Shown in pieces: positions 1 to 8,946 of a DNA stretch of 52,652 nucleotides. Every line of letters begins with the position of its first letter. Positions within the stretch are counted from its first letter, which is position 1. The notes under the pieces are model-generated. The model did no database searches. It had not been told where the DNA came from and saw only the letters and a list, made by a program, of their open reading frames with translations. Both the position numbers and the translations under genes were made by a program. The stretch lies in assembly GCA_016789725.1 (NCBI GenBank), contig JAEUQN010000031.1, positions 1 through 52,652 on the forward strand, written 5' to 3'. This stretch comes from Blastocatellia bacterium. Lineage in GTDB: Bacteria > Acidobacteriota > Blastocatellia > RBC074.

Positions 1-2
1 AA

Positions 3-1385
3 ATTGTTAGCCAGCTACGACAACTAAAACAGAAAAGCCCCGAACAAGAGATGAAATTGGCCGAAGCTGTCGGTCCGCGAACGAGCGCGTTGACCAGACA
101 GTATCTCCCGAATAATGCAGTAGCGGTTGCCTCAATTCGTGAAGTCATTATTTTGGACGCAGAAGGCATCGTACGTTATGCCGCCAATCAAGAGTGGGAA
201 GGAAAAGAATATAAGTCAGGACTTCCACCAACGGTAGCGCAGGTTCTGACAGGGTTGATGAAAGGGCAGGAAACACGGCAATCCCCTTTTCCAGATCTAT
301 TTCGGAGCGATCTGCGGAATCGGTATTTGATAGATAATCAATCCTGGCTCATTCATTTACATCAAAGCGGGAGTCCAGAAAAACTTTCGATTTTTATCAT
401 TGAAAGCGACGTTGGGCAGGAGCCATTGGATGTAGCGGGCTTAAGCATCTTGGGCATTACATTGTTGTTGGCTATCGTTGCAACCTTGTTGGTGTACTTG
501 ATAATTAGTGGCACAACCGATTCAATCCGGCGTGTCACGCGGGGCGCAAAAGCCATTGCGGCAGGCAAACTTGACGCCACGATCACTGTCAAAAGCAACG
601 ACGAGACAAAAGTATTGGCTGACGCCTTTAATCGAATGGCCGGGCGCTTGCGTGAAATGATCGCCCGCGAAAGCGAGCAAAAACAATTTGAATCGTTCGC
701 TCGCCTGTCAGCAGTTCTTACGCATGACTTGAAAAATGCGATCTTGTCGCTCTCCTTTCTGGTCACGAATATGGAGCGCAAGTTCGACCGCGAAGGCTTC
801 CGTGAAGATGCGATGCACACACTGGCAGACTCCGTCGGCAATTTGAAAAATCTGGTCTCCAAGTTATCTGATCCCCTGACACAGACAACCGAAGAACGCT
901 TTGAGGAGGATTTAAGCCGCTTAGTTGAACGTGTGCTGTCACGCACAGCAGAACACGTTGGAGAGTACTATCAAGTGGTAACGGATTTAACGTCTGACGC
1001 GAGGGCCGTTGTCAATCGCTCGGCTATCGAACGGGTTGTCGAAAACCTGATTATTAATTCAATTGAAGCAATGCCAGGTAGTGGGACACTGAAAATAGCG
1101 ACACAGTCAACTGCACAGGAGAGCGCGATCAGCGTAGCAGATACTGGAAGAGGCATGTCGCCAGAGTTTGTGAGGGACAAGCTCTTTCATCCATTTGCCA
1201 CAACCAAAAAGAAAGGCATTGGCTTAGGATTATACTCATGCCGTGAAATCATTGAGCAACACGGCGGGCGCATTGAGGTCGAAAGCACAGAAGGTGTGGG
1301 AACAGAATTTAGAATTACCCTGCCTCGGTCAACAGCCTTGAGCGCAACACCAGAGGTGAAAGAACCTCAGGCAATCTCTGCCTAA
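3..1385 (+). CDS. Sensor histidine kinase, 5'-truncated by the window edge
   Basis: Membrane histidine kinase that most likely phosphorylates the sigma-54 activator encoded 34 bp downstream. An ATG lies at 51, but the frame stays open to base 3 and that stretch reads like protein. The part before the single visible membrane segment (about 427-510) looks like an extracytoplasmic sensor domain, so an N-terminal membrane segment probably lies outside the window. After the membrane segment come a HAMP linker (about 510-660), a phospho-acceptor box LTHDLKN with its His codon at 723-725, and an ATPase domain with N box NLIINSIEAM, G1 box DTGRGM and G2 box GIGLGLYS. The HDLKN form of the H box occurs in PrsK-type kinases of PEP-CTERM systems, but no exosortase gene is present here, so that link is weak. 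The kinase call is firm; the signal is unknown. Confidence 0.93.
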   Translation: MVSQLRQLKQKSPEQEMKLAEAVGPRTSALTRQYLPNNAVAVASIREVIILDAEGIVRYAANQEWEGKEYKSGLPPTVAQVLTGLMKGQETRQSPFPDLFRSDLRNRYLIDNQSWLIHLHQSGSPEKLSIFIIESDVGQEPLDVAGLSILGITLLLAIVATLLVYLIISGTTDSIRRVTRGAKAIAAGKLDATITVKSNDETKVLADAFNRMAGRLREMIARESEQKQFESFARLSAVLTHDLKNAILSLSFLVTNMERKFDREGFREDAMHTLADSVGNLKNLVSKLSDPLTQTTEERFEEDLSRLVERVLSRTAEHVGEYYQVVTDLTSDARAVVNRSAIERVVENLIINSIEAMPGSGTLKIATQSTAQESAISVADTGRGMSPEFVRDKLFHPFATTKKKGIGLGLYSCREIIEQHGGRIEVESTEGVGTEFRITLPRSTALSATPEVKEPQAISA

Positions 1386-1419
1386 AGTAAGGCGGCGCTC
1401 ATTGCACATGAAGTAAATT

Positions 1420-2934
1420 ATGGCTGATCTTGAGAAGCAAACTATTTTGGTAGTAGACGATCACGATGCTGTGCGCAAGCAGCTTTACTGGGCGCTGGAA
1501 GAAAACTATCGCGTTCTTGAAGCGGCCTCACGGATAGAAGCACTAGCGCATTTGGAGCGAGGGCATGTGGATGTCGTGTTGTGCGATTTGCACTTGCCTC
1601 CCCTTGTAAATGAAGTCACTGAAGGGATCGCTGTATTGGAAGCGGCCCGACAGTTTAATCCGCCGCTTCCTGTAATTGTGCTAACGGGCAGCCGCGAGCG
1701 AGCTGTCGCCGTTCAGGTTACAGCTCGTGGCGCATATGGCTTTTTTCAGAAAGACAGCTTTTCGCTGGATGAAGTTGAAATTATCGTTCGACAAGCGGCT
1801 GAAAAGATCAAGCTCGAACGCGAGAAAGTTACGCTGGAGCAAGAGAATGCCTCGCTACGACAACAGGTCGCCGAAGGCTGGCAGGAAGTGGTTGGCTCCA
1901 ATGCCAATCTGCAATCCATTTTTACGCAGGCGCGTGAAGTTGCGTCAACAAGCGCAACCGTACTGATTACCGGTGAATCAGGCACAGGGAAGGAAGTACT
2001 GGCACGCGCGATTCACCGTTCCAGTCCACGTGCCAATAAGCCATTTGTCGCTTGTTCAATTGCCGCCTTGCCAGAAACATTGATTGAATCAGAGTTGTTT
2101 GGCCACGAAAAAGGAGCCTTTACCGGCGCGGTAGCCCGTAAGGCCGGACGCTTTGAACAAGCGGATGGCGGTACATTATTTTTAGATGAGATTGGCGAGC
2201 TATCCCACACGATGCAGGTCAAGTTGCTGCGTGTTTTACAGGAACGCCAATTTGAACGGCTGGGCGGCAAAGACCTACTCAATGTAGACATTCGTGTCAT
2301 TACGGCGACCAATCGCAACCTGGAAGAAATGGTCACCCAAAATCAGTTTCGCGCTGATTTGTATTATCGCTTGAATGTCGTCAGCCTGGAGTTACCTCCT
2401 CTGCGGGAACGAGCAGATGATATTCCACTCCTGGCCGCGCATTTCGCGCGCAAAGCTGCCACGAAACATGGTCGCCCAACACCAGGGTTCACAGGATCAA
2501 TGCTAGACGCGCTCCTGGCCTATCAATGGCCGGGAAATATCCGCGAACTGGAAAACGTGATTGAGCGTTCCGTCGTTATTAGCTCGGCCACCTTGTTAGA
2601 CGTCAACGTGTTGCCGGAACGCGTACGCGGCAAAATCTTGGCCGCCACAGCACCCTCTCCTCAATCAATTGAACCTCCTCTCGCTCTCTCAACGGATATA
2701 AGTGTTTCTCTACCTGCTAATACGGATCTGACACACCTCTTTCATCAACCGGATTTTTCCTTTGAAAATGCGATTACTGATTTCAAACGCGAACTGGTAC
2801 GAGTCGCATTGCGCGAATGCAGTGGCTCGCGGTCAGAAGCTGCGGCGCGATTGCAAATCAGCCGTCAGTATTTGTATCGGCTGATGAGCGAATTGCAGGT
2901 AGGGAATACCAAAGATGCCGGAGATAGTGTGTGA
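1420..2934 (+). CDS. NtrC-family sigma-54-dependent response regulator
   Basis: Response regulator that activates RNA polymerase containing sigma-54. The receiver domain (residues 8-135) has phospho-acceptor Asp56 in LCDLHLP, a switch Thr in VLTGS and the conserved Lys in FFQKDSF. A coiled linker leads to the AAA+ domain with Walker A GESGTGKE at 185-192, the sigma-54 contact loop GAFTGA at 232-237 and Walker B GGTLFLDEIGEL. A Fis-type helix-turn-helix lies at the C-terminus (AAARLQISRQYLYRLM). The length of 504 residues is normal for the family. It follows the kinase gene by 34 bp on the same strand, so the two probably form a two-component pair. I did not find a convincing -24/-12 promoter by eye, so targets are not assigned. 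Confidence 0.95.
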   Translation: MADLEKQTILVVDDHDAVRKQLYWALEENYRVLEAASRIEALAHLERGHVDVVLCDLHLPPLVNEVTEGIAVLEAARQFNPPLPVIVLTGSRERAVAVQVTARGAYGFFQKDSFSLDEVEIIVRQAAEKIKLEREKVTLEQENASLRQQVAEGWQEVVGSNANLQSIFTQAREVASTSATVLITGESGTGKEVLARAIHRSSPRANKPFVACSIAALPETLIESELFGHEKGAFTGAVARKAGRFEQADGGTLFLDEIGELSHTMQVKLLRVLQERQFERLGGKDLLNVDIRVITATNRNLEEMVTQNQFRADLYYRLNVVSLELPPLRERADDIPLLAAHFARKAATKHGRPTPGFTGSMLDALLAYQWPGNIRELENVIERSVVISSATLLDVNVLPERVRGKILAATAPSPQSIEPPLALSTDISVSLPANTDLTHLFHQPDFSFENAITDFKRELVRVALRECSGSRSEAAARLQISRQYLYRLMSELQVGNTKDAGDSV

Positions 2935-3165
2935 GGAAAATTATTCAGCCTAAACGAGCACAAACAAATAAGTAATTGAATCTTCTATGCTGCTATGTTA
3001 TTTTCTGCGCCAAGTTGTGCAGCCCTCAGCAACTTAGCTGGCTAAGCGCCAGACTACGACGAACTCCGATAGCAATATCAAACGACTTCTGAGCTCCGCT
3101 GACAAGTTAATGAATCCGGCTCGAAGTTGTTTAGTGTCCGCCCCAACCTCCCAAGCTTGCAAGTT

Positions 3166-4383
3166 ATGTCCAGTAATAAGCGAACGCTTTTTTCGCTTGA
3201 TTGGTATGTCATTTCAGCCCGCACCCTGCGCCAGTTGGCGGTGGTGATCGTCGCGCTAGTAACGCTCGTCGGCGTTGGCTATGGAATGTATCTTTATCTG
3301 AAAAGCAATACGTCCGCCACAATTACTCCCGGCACACAGAGCGCGCGTTTTATTGAAATTTCCGGTCAAGTACGCGTCAAGAAAGCAAATGGAACAGACT
3401 TTGTGAAAGTGGATGAAAAGATGCCGCTAGCTGCTGGTGACACAATTCAAACCTTATCGAACTCGGTCGCACGCGTACAGTTCATAGATGGCAGTAGCTA
3501 CACGATCAAGCCTGACACAACGTTGATTATCAAAGATCATGAGCTGATGGATGACAAAAGCACCAAAGTGCAAGTCAAGGTGCGAGTAGGAACAATTAAT
3601 CTGGCAACCAACGAACAAGGCCCGGGATCCAGCAACGTGGTACAAACGGATGCCGCCGAGGCAAGGATTGGCGAAAACTCTGAAGCCAGTGTCGGAACAG
3701 GGGATAATGGACAGCAAACCGATATTCGAGTCACGCGTGGTGATGCTCAAATTCAAACCCAATCTGGCGAAACATATCAGGCCCGCACAAATGAACGGTT
3801 TGAATTTGAGCAGAGCGGTAAATTGGCACGCCGAACTTCATTGGTAGGTCTGCCGGTATTGAAATCCCCGGAGAATCAGCAAACGGTGCGCCTGGAAAAC
3901 TCCGGCACCATCCGCTTCGAATGGCAGCCAGTAACGCAGGCCAGCAGTTACACTGTTGAAATTGCGACCTCGTCCACATTTGATCAAGAGACGATTGTGA
4001 AAGCACGTGATGGCCTCACGACGCCCCTCGCTACCTTCGATAAACTACCAATCGGTTCCTATTACTGGCGCGTCCGTGCAGATAAGAAGCAGGAACAGGG
4101 AGCTTACAGCGATCCTTTCAAACTCACGATTGCAGGAAAAACCCTCGCCACACATGCGCTCACAATCAATAGTACACGCAAAACGCCAATGGGAGGCGGA
4201 ACGTACCTAGTCGAAGGGCGCTGTGAAGCTGGAGTACGAGTAAAAGTCGGCGGTAAACCGGCGCGCGTAGAAGCAGATGGCAGCTTTCGGGCCATAGTAA
4301 CGTTGGCATCAGGAGCGCGGAGCATCCTGATTGAAGCCGAAGATCAGGATGGAAATGTCGGGCGACAAAGCCTGTTATTTTGA
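3166..4383 (+). CDS. FecR-domain membrane protein
   Basis: Single-pass membrane protein with an exported FecR domain. The frame opens with a TTG at 3127, but the ATG at 3166 precedes a normal cytoplasmic start and is preferred (405 residues). A membrane helix covers about residues 25-45. The FecR domain follows at about 60-170 (ISGQVRVKKANGTDF through SARVQFIDGSSYTIKPDTTL). A fibronectin or Ig-like segment sits near 235-330 (IRFEWQPVTQASSYTVEIA), then a final beta-rich module. Such proteins are often found in envelope or polysaccharide loci and bind surface ligands or peptidoglycan; the precise role is unknown. It stands between the two-component pair and a diguanylate cyclase and may belong to the same regulatory unit. 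Confidence 0.8.
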   Translation: MSSNKRTLFSLDWYVISARTLRQLAVVIVALVTLVGVGYGMYLYLKSNTSATITPGTQSARFIEISGQVRVKKANGTDFVKVDEKMPLAAGDTIQTLSNSVARVQFIDGSSYTIKPDTTLIIKDHELMDDKSTKVQVKVRVGTINLATNEQGPGSSNVVQTDAAEARIGENSEASVGTGDNGQQTDIRVTRGDAQIQTQSGETYQARTNERFEFEQSGKLARRTSLVGLPVLKSPENQQTVRLENSGTIRFEWQPVTQASSYTVEIATSSTFDQETIVKARDGLTTPLATFDKLPIGSYYWRVRADKKQEQGAYSDPFKLTIAGKTLATHALTINSTRKTPMGGGTYLVEGRCEAGVRVKVGGKPARVEADGSFRAIVTLASGARSILIEAEDQDGNVGRQSLLF

Positions 4384-4390
4384 GAACATC

Positions 4391-5860
4391 ATGAAGCTCA
4401 TCGAATTCGATTCGGAAAATCCGCCGCCTACCACTCGTGTTGGAGTCATCGCCAGCCAGGAAATGATCCAGAGAATCCGCGCAGCGCTTCCCAACTCCAT
4501 TCAGGCTGAAGTAAATCAACTGCCGTGGCCAGTCGCAGAGGCACCCATTAACGGAGGGGTCGCCCCATCCCCTGATATTGTAGTTTGCGAAATCAACGAC
4601 CCAAACCAAGTTTTCGCCTATCGGCAGGAAGTAGGAGATCTATGGCCTGACGCCACGTTGATTCCCTGCGCAACAGATATTGGAGAAGGGATCGTGGCAA
4701 ATGCTACCTCTTTGGAAGAGACTTCTCGCCAGACTGAGGATCAAGGACATTTAATAATTCACAATGTTGCCCTTCAATTGCCGATATTTTTGCGTTATGC
4801 TGAGCAGCGCCGGGTGGCAGACCAGCAGTCACACCAGTTGCTCCAATTGAAAAAGTTGCTCGATGCCTCTAACCGGATGCATTCCTCGCTCGATCAACAA
4901 CGAGTCGCCGTGGAAATCCTGAGCGAATTTAGCCAGTGGGTAAGTGCCGATAGCTGGCATTTATATGTCGTTTCGGATGACGAGAAATTCATGGAATTGA
5001 TCGGTTCCGAAGGCATCAGGGCGAAACCGCCATCACTCACGCTTAGAACGAATGGCCCAGGGATAATTGAGCGTGTTTGGCAACAAGGAGAAATGGTTGT
5101 GCTGAGTCAAATTGAACTGGGTCAAATCGGTGTCGGTGCTAAAGAGTTGCGGGAAAAAGATGAACAGGCGAAATCAGCAAGTAGTATCCTGTGCTTCCCG
5201 CTCAAAGTTGGTCAATCAGTCATTGGCGTTGGTCAGGCTATACGGGTTGAAAATAAGAGCGCTTTTAGTGTTGGAGAGCAGGAAGCACTCAAGCAGGTCT
5301 CTACAGTAGCGGCTTTAGCCCTCAGTAATGCCACGCAATTTGCCCGTGCCGAAAAACTGTACATGCAGGATGACCTGACGCAACTGCACAACAGTCGGTA
5401 TTTACGGCAATACTTGGAGGCGGAGTTGCGGCGCACACGGCGGTATGGGGGCCAGGTGGCGGTTGTCTTTATTGACCTTGACGGGTTCAAGGGCGTAAAT
5501 GATCGCTATGGTCATCGAGTAGGCAGCGAGACGTTGCGAGAAATGGCGACCTTACTGCGAGAATCTGTTCGTGATACTGATGTTGTAACCCGGTATGGTG
5601 GCGACGAGTTTACGATTGTGCTACCAGAAACTGGTGCGGAGAGAGCTTTTATTACGGCTGAGCGTGTGCGTCAAAGAGTTGCAGCCCATGATTTTCATGG
5701 TGGAAGTCAACATACTTTCCACCTCACAGCTAGTTTCGGCATTGCATCATACCCTGAGTGTCCGGCAGAATTAGCGGCGGATCTGCTCGAAAAGGCAGAT
5801 TTGGCAATGTATGAAGCGAAAGCTGCGCATAAGAATAATGTCAAACTGGCGAAGCCCTAA
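4391..5860 (+). CDS. GAF-GGDEF diguanylate cyclase
   Basis: Predicted diguanylate cyclase making cyclic di-GMP from two GTP. The open frame begins at 4331 inside the preceding gene, but the ATG at 4391, 7 bp after that gene's stop and with GAGAA upstream, gives a sensible start and 489 residues. The N-terminal 130 residues look like a degenerate receiver-type domain (VGVIASQEMIQRI, PDIVVCEIND). A GAF domain spans about 160-320. The GGDEF domain fills the rest: active-site GGDEF is intact at 403-407 and the inhibitory I-site RDTD lies at 394-397, five residues before it, so product feedback is expected. With the kinase, regulator and FecR protein it suggests cyclic di-GMP control of an envelope or exopolysaccharide function. 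Confidence 0.92.
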   Translation: MKLIEFDSENPPPTTRVGVIASQEMIQRIRAALPNSIQAEVNQLPWPVAEAPINGGVAPSPDIVVCEINDPNQVFAYRQEVGDLWPDATLIPCATDIGEGIVANATSLEETSRQTEDQGHLIIHNVALQLPIFLRYAEQRRVADQQSHQLLQLKKLLDASNRMHSSLDQQRVAVEILSEFSQWVSADSWHLYVVSDDEKFMELIGSEGIRAKPPSLTLRTNGPGIIERVWQQGEMVVLSQIELGQIGVGAKELREKDEQAKSASSILCFPLKVGQSVIGVGQAIRVENKSAFSVGEQEALKQVSTVAALALSNATQFARAEKLYMQDDLTQLHNSRYLRQYLEAELRRTRRYGGQVAVVFIDLDGFKGVNDRYGHRVGSETLREMATLLRESVRDTDVVTRYGGDEFTIVLPETGAERAFITAERVRQRVAAHDFHGGSQHTFHLTASFGIASYPECPAELAADLLEKADLAMYEAKAAHKNNVKLAKP

Positions 5861-6040
5861 AATGAGTTATTGAGATTTGAATTGTTTTTGTAGAGTCTGC
5901 TGCGAAGCTAAACATCCTGGCTCGCAATTCCGACCTCATAGCTTGGAACCCATAACCTTTTTCTCGGAGTAGGAGTCTGAAAGGGATTTGGTAACAGAAC
6001 ATCAAGCTGCACCGCCCTGGACAGGTCTTGAGTACGTTAG

Positions 6041-7084
6041 ATGAATCTACGTTCCATATTCAGTTTATTTTCCAGTGATCTCGCAATTGATCTGGGAACC
6101 GCAAATACGTTGGTCTTCGCGCGCGGTCGGGGGATCGTTGTTTCTGAGCCTTCTATCGTTGCCATCAACAAAATTACCCACAAAGTCGAAGCGGTCGGCA
6201 AGGAGGCGAAAGAAATGTTGGGGCGTACCCCCGGCAATATTGTCGCTATCCGTCCGATGAAGGATGGCGTTATTGCAGACTTTGAGGTAACGGAGAAGAT
6301 GCTCCAATACTTCATTAAAAAAGCCCACAATGGTCGCCAATGGGTGAGTCCACGCATCGTTATTGGAATTCCATCAGAGATCACTCAAGTCGAACGGCGC
6401 GCTGTTGAAGACAGCGCCTATCGGGCCAAAGCAGCGGAAGTGTATCTGGTAGAAGAGGCAATGGCAGCAGCCATCGGTGCTGGACTACCAATTACCGAAC
6501 CGCACGGCAACATGATCGTAGACATCGGTGGTGGCACAACCGACATTGCGGTCATTTCACTTTCCGGCATCGTCTACTCACGTTCCGTTCGTGTCGCAGG
6601 CAACGAAATGGATGAAGCAATCATTCAGTACATCAAACGCAAATACAATTTGCTGATTGGTGAGAGAACTGCCGAAGCGATTAAGATTGAGCTTGGTTCT
6701 GCGGCTCCTTTAGATGACGAGTTGACGATGGAAATCAAAGGTCGCAACCTCATTGAAGGAATTCCCAAAACGATTGTTGTCACGGATGAGGAAGTTCGAG
6801 AAGCATTGGCAGACAGTGTGGCCACCATTGTTAATGCTGTTCGCGTGGCGTTGGAGCGCACCCCGCCTGAGCTTTCGGCGGACATTGTGGATCGAGGTAT
6901 TGTCCTCACAGGCGGCGGCGCGATGCTTAAAAAACTCGACGCGCGGTTGATGCAGGAAACCGGGTTGCCTGTCGCCGTCTCCGAAGACCCCTTGTCATCA
7001 GTTGTACTAGGCGCAGGGACAATGCTTTCAGATTTCAATCTATTGCGTCGCGTTCGCTGGGATAGCACAACTTTGCCAGCCTAA
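6041..7084 (+). CDS. mreB: Rod-shape-determining actin homologue MreB
   Basis: Bacterial actin that polymerises under the inner membrane and guides the elongation machinery. The 347 residues contain the phosphate-1 motif DLGTANTLV near the N-terminus, the phosphate-2 motif IVDIGGGTTDIAVIS, and the adenosine-binding LTGGGAMLKKLD near the C-terminus. The amphipathic N-terminus MNLRSIFSLFSSD is typical of membrane-binding MreB. It starts a five-gene run with mreC, mreD, mrdA and rodA. The 180 bp upstream probably hold the operon promoter; I could not assign its boxes with confidence. Confidence 0.97.
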   Translation: MNLRSIFSLFSSDLAIDLGTANTLVFARGRGIVVSEPSIVAINKITHKVEAVGKEAKEMLGRTPGNIVAIRPMKDGVIADFEVTEKMLQYFIKKAHNGRQWVSPRIVIGIPSEITQVERRAVEDSAYRAKAAEVYLVEEAMAAAIGAGLPITEPHGNMIVDIGGGTTDIAVISLSGIVYSRSVRVAGNEMDEAIIQYIKRKYNLLIGERTAEAIKIELGSAAPLDDELTMEIKGRNLIEGIPKTIVVTDEEVREALADSVATIVNAVRVALERTPPELSADIVDRGIVLTGGGAMLKKLDARLMQETGLPVAVSEDPLSSVVLGAGTMLSDFNLLRRVRWDSTTLPA

Positions 7085-7096
7085 TGTAGGCAAGGT

Positions 7097-7158
7097 CTGA
7101 GAATGAGCGATTCTTTGTTAGCCTAACCTTAAAGAGAACTCGGATCGCTCGTTCTCAG
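7097..7158. repeat. Inverted repeat between mreB and mreC
   Basis: Bases 7097-7111 (CTGAGAATGAGCGAT) pair with 7144-7158 at 14 of 15 positions across a 32-nt loop. There is no T-run after it, so it is not a standard terminator. It could be an RNA processing or stability hairpin that sets the mreB to mreC ratio, or a remnant palindromic repeat. Confidence 0.6.
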
Positions 7159-7178
7159 CTCTACTTGCTATTTGTTCT

Positions 7179-8150
7179 GTGGACATAAAAGCCAGCCTGA
7201 AAAATAACCCGCCGTTCTTGCTCGTCGTATTGCTCGCCGCGCATTTGATAGTCGTCTCATTTAATCCAGCGCCAGGGCGGGTAGGTCGAAGGATTGGCGA
7301 GACCGTATTGCTGACGATTTACCAGCCGTTGCAATCCTTGCTGGCTCTCACCAGTTCAGGCATCGGTGGGATTAAGGATAAATATCTGGTGCTGCGCGAT
7401 GCGCGCGCTGAGAATGAGCAGCTACGGGGCCAGGTTGCGCAGCTTGAAACAGCACGGGTGAAACTACAAGAGCAACTTCGCCTGGCTGAGCAAAGTAGTA
7501 AGATTGCAAGTCTGCCTCTGCCCATGCCCGCACCAATAGTGCCAGCGCGTGTTGTTGGACGGGATGCTACGATTTGGTACCGGACAATTATCATAGATAA
7601 AGGGATGACATCGGGCATCGAAAAGGATCAGCCAGTTCTCACCGAACAAGGATTAGTAGGGCGCGTAGAAACGGTGACACTCAATGCCGCAAGGGTGCTG
7701 TTATTGACAGACGAGAAACATGCCTCTGGTGCAGCGATTGCGCAGTCTTCTGAAACACGCGTGATGGGAATTGTCCAAGGAACCAGTAATTCTTATGGCA
7801 AAAACAACCTGCGCTGTGAACTCAAACTGGTTGGAGCAACTGGAGAAAGACCAGCCGTAGGCGAGATGATTTTCACCTCTGGGCAGGATGGTTTATATCC
7901 GCGCGGATTGATTATTGGAAAAGTCGCATCCCCGCTGAACGCAGCAGAAAACTCCCCTGACATCGTACCGATTGAGCCTGCCGCCCCTTTAGATAAACTC
8001 GAAACTGTTGGTGTCCTAACAATCTCAAAGGCACAAGTTCAGGCACAAAAAGAAGAACTCGATAAATTCGAACGGGATCGGGAACAACAGGAAAAAGATC
8101 GGCAAAAGAAAGCTGCCGAACAAAAGAAAAAGCAGGCTGAGCAAAAATAA
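7179..8150 (+). CDS. mreC: Rod-shape-determining protein MreC
   Basis: Bitopic periplasmic scaffold of the elongasome. Translation starts at a GTG (7179-7181). One membrane helix lies at about residues 13-30, followed by a coiled coil at about 65-108 (ENEQLRGQVAQLETARVKLQEQL) and the double beta-barrel MreC domain at about 120-280 (GRDATIWYRTIIIDKGM, GLVGRVETV, TSGQDGLYPRGLIIG). An unusual highly charged tail rich in K, E and Q closes the 323 residues. It sits between mreB and mreD in the conserved order. Confidence 0.95.
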   Translation: MDIKASLKNNPPFLLVVLLAAHLIVVSFNPAPGRVGRRIGETVLLTIYQPLQSLLALTSSGIGGIKDKYLVLRDARAENEQLRGQVAQLETARVKLQEQLRLAEQSSKIASLPLPMPAPIVPARVVGRDATIWYRTIIIDKGMTSGIEKDQPVLTEQGLVGRVETVTLNAARVLLLTDEKHASGAAIAQSSETRVMGIVQGTSNSYGKNNLRCELKLVGATGERPAVGEMIFTSGQDGLYPRGLIIGKVASPLNAAENSPDIVPIEPAAPLDKLETVGVLTISKAQVQAQKEELDKFERDREQQEKDRQKKAAEQKKKQAEQK

Positions 8151-8271
8151 GCCGGGCAGCCGTCCCCTGGCGGTTGTCAGAGAGCAAGAATCGCCTTCAG
8201 AAAGAAGTCAGACCCTCTGTGGGAGTGCGGTTAAACTTCTAGCTGGATATTGTTTGAGGTCGAAGAACTAA

Positions 8272-8898
8272 TTGGAGAACGAATCTACTGGGCAAGCGCG
8301 AATTTATAAAATTGGAGCTTGTCTCTTAATTGCAGCCTTCGCGCAGACCAGTCTGAAACAGGTAATCAGCCCGAAGCTGGGGTATATAGACTGGTTACTG
8401 CTGGTCACAGTATATGTCAGTTTGATGCGTGAGCCAGTGCTGGCTCTGGTGACAGGAGCTGTAGCAGGAATCCTGCACGATATGATGTCGGGCCGAGATG
8501 TTCCGATGGGGGTTAGCGGCATTGGGTATGTGGTTGCGGCTTACGTTGGATTTTGGGTTTCAACTTCTTTTTTGGTGGAAGGCCTCTTGATCCGCACCGC
8601 AACCGTTGCAGGTGCCAGTGTGGTGGCTGCTATTTTGCGGCTTTCCTTGTATACTTTTACAGTAGATGTGAAGATGCCTGTAGAGGCGGCCCTGGAATTG
8701 ATCTTAGGGCCGACTGTGAATTTACTCCTTTCTTTTGTGCTCTATCCAGCAATGGATCAGTTCTTTGATTTTGGGCGTCGAGCCAAAATGCGCCGTGCAG
8801 AAGCGATGAGAAATGCGCCGCGTCGCCGCAAATGGCTAGTCAAAAACAAAGAGTCGCGATGGAAAATTAAGCGTCGGACAAAGTTTAAGGTTAGGTAA
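8272..8898 (+). CDS. mreD: Rod-shape-determining protein MreD
   Basis: Polytopic membrane protein of the elongasome. The frame opens with a TTG at 8272 with a GAGG about 12 nt upstream; no better ATG is available before the conserved region. The 208 residues hold about five membrane helices with typical MreD content (PKLGYIDWLLLVTVYVSL, GAVAGILHDMMSGRD, GVSGIGYVVAAYVGF). The C-terminal 40 residues are strongly basic. Its place between mreC and mrdA supports the call. Confidence 0.92.
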   Translation: MENESTGQARIYKIGACLLIAAFAQTSLKQVISPKLGYIDWLLLVTVYVSLMREPVLALVTGAVAGILHDMMSGRDVPMGVSGIGYVVAAYVGFWVSTSFLVEGLLIRTATVAGASVVAAILRLSLYTFTVDVKMPVEAALELILGPTVNLLLSFVLYPAMDQFFDFGRRAKMRRAEAMRNAPRRRKWLVKNKESRWKIKRRTKFKVR

Positions 8899-8946
8899 GC
8901 TTGACCTTCGTAATAGAGCAAGATTGCCGTCACAAAATGTATTGGT

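Noticed and set aside
51..1385. ATG at 51 as the true kinase start
   Set aside because: The frame stays open to base 3 and a sensor domain ahead of the only visible membrane helix implies a missing N-terminal part.
1..5860. PEP-CTERM/exosortase system
   Set aside because: Only the kinase H-box hints at it; no exosortase, PEP-CTERM protein or polysaccharide synthesis gene is visible here.
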